NCBI GenBank assembly: GCA_051252415.1 | Contig: JBPOGA010000010.1 | Coordinates: 1 to 64,000 of the forward strand | Length of the DNA stretch: 64,000 bases | Reading direction: 5' to 3' | Source of the DNA: JBPOFY01 sp051252415 | Lineage (GTDB): Bacteria; Verrucomicrobiota; Verrucomicrobiia; Opitutales; Coraliomargaritaceae | In this document: one piece after another, positions 62,178-64,000 of the stretch | Numbering within the stretch: position 1 is the stretch's first letter | How the letters are laid out: the number at the start of each line of letters is the position of its first letter | Position numbers and translations under genes: made by a program | Notes under the pieces: generated by a model | The model's database searches: none | What the model was told of the DNA's origin: nothing | What the model saw: only the letters and a program-made list of their open reading frames with translations

Positions 62178-62210
62178 ACGGCCACTCTACATAGAGTGGC
62201 CGTTTTTTTT
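62178..62210 (+). terminator. Terminator of the second amt-glnK operon
   Basis: ACGGCCACTCT-ACAT-AGAGTGGCCGT followed by seven further T. Confidence 0.9.
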
Positions 62211-62255
62211 AGCAGGTCGGGACTCTTACCCTACCTAATAAAAACGAAACCAACG

Positions 62256-63029
62256 TTACTGACCAAATAGCTTCTTAAGCAAATCAGTCGAACGCGCCAA
62301 TGGGTTTTCGCGAATTGCTTTTTCTTCGGCGGCCATTGCCGTGAATAGTGAATCCAGCGCCTTCTCGTTTACATAGCTATCCAAATCGAAGTCTTTGGCA
62401 CCGATCCCTGTGAATGCCTGTAGTTTCGAAAACAAGCCACCTCCTGATTGTGGGAGCGCCGCATACATTTGCTTATACGAACGTGTCGCGCCGGTCGAAT
62501 CCGTAGCCTTCGCAATCAAAGGTAAAGTGCGCGCTGCTAATTGAGTGCGCGAACGCTTTTCCAAGAAACGTGTGATCGCATCGTCCTCCCCCTTCCACAA
62601 TGTATTCAAATCTTCTAGTGTGAGACTTTGAATGGCTCCTTTGACGACACTTGGAGCAGCGGCAACCCCCTCTTCCGCTGCGCGGTTCATTGTCGCTTGA
62701 AAGTTATCAAGCAGCACATCCTGATTCACTAGGCTCAAAGGCTTGCGTAGACTTTCAATAGTCTTTGGCAATGGAATCTGGTAGAGCTCTGAATTCGCAA
62801 AACCACCCTGTTTACTGAGATCTGTTAATGCACGCTCCGCGGAAACTGCCAGAGCCTCACGTAATGCAGTAGCCAACTCCTCCGCACTAGCAAATGCAGA
62901 TTCCTTCAAAGTATCCGAGGCGGAAGACTGGTTAAAGATCGAAAGCGCTTTATTGCCCCAATCGCCGAAACCGCAATAAGCAGTAGTGACCAAGCAAAGC
63001 GAAGCAAAGAGAGATAGCAGTCGTTTCAT
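62256..63029 (-). CDS. DUF4197 exported protein
   Basis: A 257-residue protein with a signal peptide (LLSLFASLCLVTTAYC) and a helical DUF4197 body: EELATALREALAVSAERAL near 50, IPLPKTIESLRKPL near 90, YVNEKALDSLFTAMAAEEKAIRENP at the end (residues split for brevity). Family function is unknown. It stands alone, convergent with the second amt-glnK operon. Confidence 0.88.
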   Translation of the reverse strand: MKRLLSLFASLCLVTTAYCGFGDWGNKALSIFNQSSASDTLKESAFASAEELATALREALAVSAERALTDLSKQGGFANSELYQIPLPKTIESLRKPLSLVNQDVLLDNFQATMNRAAEEGVAAAPSVVKGAIQSLTLEDLNTLWKGEDDAITRFLEKRSRTQLAARTLPLIAKATDSTGATRSYKQMYAALPQSGGGLFSKLQAFTGIGAKDFDLDSYVNEKALDSLFTAMAAEEKAIRENPLARSTDLLKKLFGQ

Positions 63030-63089
63030 TACTCTAAAGAATACGGTTTGTGGAAAGATGCGAAACTAAATCGTTGAATGCAATTTTTA

Positions 63090-63185
63090 CTGGAGGGCTG
63101 TGCTCCGTCACAGCCGCTACGCCTGAACGACAATCCAAGCATCGACTACTCACACGGGCGGCGGACACAGAGGTCCGCCCTCCAG
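63090..63185. repeat. REP-like inverted repeat
   Basis: CTGGAGGGC (63090-63098) and GCCCTCCAG (63177-63185) are exact inverted ends; the inner GCGGACACAGAGGTCCGC matches the element at 34378. The gap 63030-63305 holds no gene. Confidence 0.7.
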
Positions 63186-63305
63186 CTACGATTCGTCATT
63201 CAACTTCGGGCTCTGGATATAATTCTCCTTCTTGGCTTGCGACAGTCGATACCAATACAACGGCGAAAAGATACTATACTGCATGAATTGTAGCACGGGC
63301 GACAA

Positions 63306-64000
63306 TCAGTATGCGAAGTTCAAGCTGATCCCGCCGTAAACAAAGTCATACAGTGATTCGTCATCCGAGTAACTATCTTCATCTGAATTGATTGCTAGTG
63401 TGCTTACAAGATACGCACCAATACTGAAATTCTGACAAAGCGAATAACGCAACTCCACGCCCACCGCGAAATGGTTCCACCCTTCATGCCCATCACCCAC
63501 AAATCCATCATTATAGCCCAGGGTGCAAAATGGAGAGAGCAGCAAAGCATCGCTCAGTTCAATGTCAGTCAACAGAGTCGCCTCATAGAAAGCCGATGGA
63601 TTTTCTTCCGACAAATAGCCACTTATGCTGAGTTCAAAGTTCTGCGGTAAGGCATAAGTCAGCGCTAGCCCATACTCTAGATCATTCTCTCCCTCTGTTT
63701 TAAAATCGAGGTAATTGTAGGTGGCAGTAAAGGTAAACGCTTCCCACTCATAACTGTATTCAAGCCAATAGTTATACTCAGTATAACCGACGTCTGGACT
63801 TTCAACGCCCCATACTCCGATGCTCACACCACGATATGTGCCAATAGCTTCAACTGAGGCAAGACTACCCCCGTCCAATAGATCACGGCCCTCTAAGACG
63901 TAATGACTCTCCCAAGCCGCGGTAAGACTTAACTCCACTGGAAAATCCGGATGCTCAAGCTCTGGATCGTGACGCAGTAGATGATTCTGCGTCGCTCCTG
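63306..64000 (-). CDS. Outer-membrane beta-barrel protein, 5' end outside the window
   Basis: The minus-strand frame is open from 63306 to the window edge, so the gene starts beyond 64000; the GTG at 63938 need not be the start. The protein consists of alternating aromatic strands (AAWESHYVLEGRDLLDGG, then YNYWLEYSYEWEAFTFTATY) and ends VYGGISLNFAY, with a C-terminal Tyr after alternating hydrophobic residues, typical of outer-membrane barrels. The opening motif resembles TIGR02001-type barrels (S-x-Y-V-x-x-G). Function is unknown. Confidence 0.75.
   Translation of the reverse strand, partial: GATQNHLLRHDPELEHPDFPVELSLTAAWESHYVLEGRDLLDGGSLASVEAIGTYRGVSIGVWGVESPDVGYTEYNYWLEYSYEWEAFTFTATYNYLDFKTEGENDLEYGLALTYALPQNFELSISGYLSEENPSAFYEATLLTDIELSDALLLSPFCTLGYNDGFVGDGHEGWNHFAVGVELRYSLCQNFSIGAYLVSTLAINSDEDSYSDDESLYDFVYGGISLNFAY

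Overview
The window joins two different kinds of DNA. Positions 1 to about 22,735 are the right-hand part of an integrated genetic element. It ends at a tyrosine recombinase (21189-22571), a 59-residue excisionase-like protein (20954-21133) and a tRNA-Gly(GCC) gene (22737-22812, minus strand) whose 3' end faces the element, so the tRNA 3' end is the likely integration site. I found no second copy of that tRNA 3' end to the left, so the left border is probably outside the window. From about 22.8 kb to 64 kb the DNA is ordinary chromosome with compact operons. Gene content (MoxR-Bat cluster, tandem amt-glnK pairs, RimK/zinc protease/aspartoacylase/MscS cluster, CbpA-CbpM, Ppk1) and A-rich start regions that mostly lack a Shine-Dalgarno sequence would fit a Gram-negative Verrucomicrobiota bacterium, perhaps Opitutae/Puniceicoccales-like. 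That placement is inference; no rRNA is present.

Element, left part (1-8.2 kb): a partial reading frame at the edge, a perfect 40-bp palindrome (268-307), decayed remnants of what may be a DUF3987-type replication protein (1569-2494), an AT-rich palindromic stretch (2540-2960) and iteron-like repeats (3086-3406). Next come an RtcR-like regulator with a CARF-like N-terminus that has lost the sigma-54 contact loop and Walker B residues (3771-5249), and, divergently, a small charged protein overlapping a RecD2-type helicase (5488-8194).

Element, right part (8.2-22.6 kb): mostly unknown proteins spaced by long, structured intergenic regions, nearly all with their own terminator. Two paralogous families with no function I recognise dominate. 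Family A has four members (422-1234 minus, 15289-16197, 18274-19155, 19247-20047). Family B has five (9875-10480, 12693-13331, 13518-14138, 17726-18061, 20200-20538). Between them lies a candidate large structured RNA (14435-15204). Its 3' domain is repeated at 17425-17642, and its 5' domain appears in the opposite orientation at 8205-8536. The same RNA plus leader cassette precedes a family A gene in one place and a family B gene in another. I consider this repeated RNA and paralogue array the most likely undescribed system here.

Chromosome: a periplasmic binding protein and an NtrC-type response regulator (22.9-25.2 kb); a MoxR/DUF58/BatA/BatB-BatC/BatD/BatE operon (25.3-33.6 kb); VOC protein, HtpG, small lipoprotein, Ppk1, L,D-transpeptidase (33.9-40.6 kb); two tandem paralogous membrane-anchored proteins, a ParB-like protein, a hydrolase, a DJ-1/PfpI protein, an O-antigen-ligase-like protein and a lipoamide-dehydrogenase-like flavoprotein (40.6-46.9 kb); CbpM-CbpA and a double Usp protein; an MBL-fold hydrolase and a hydroxyisobutyrate-dehydrogenase-like enzyme; the MscS/aspartoacylase/zinc protease/RimK cluster; an M42 aminopeptidase; two amt-glnK operons, the first behind a well-formed sigma-54 promoter (57616-57632); a DUF4197 protein; and an outer-membrane barrel protein cut by the window edge.

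REP-like inverted repeats with GTAG/CTAC (or GGAG/CTCC) feet are frequent in the chromosomal part from 32.8 kb on and appear absent from the element. One lies inside the 5' end of batE and another overlaps the stop codon of the flavoprotein gene.
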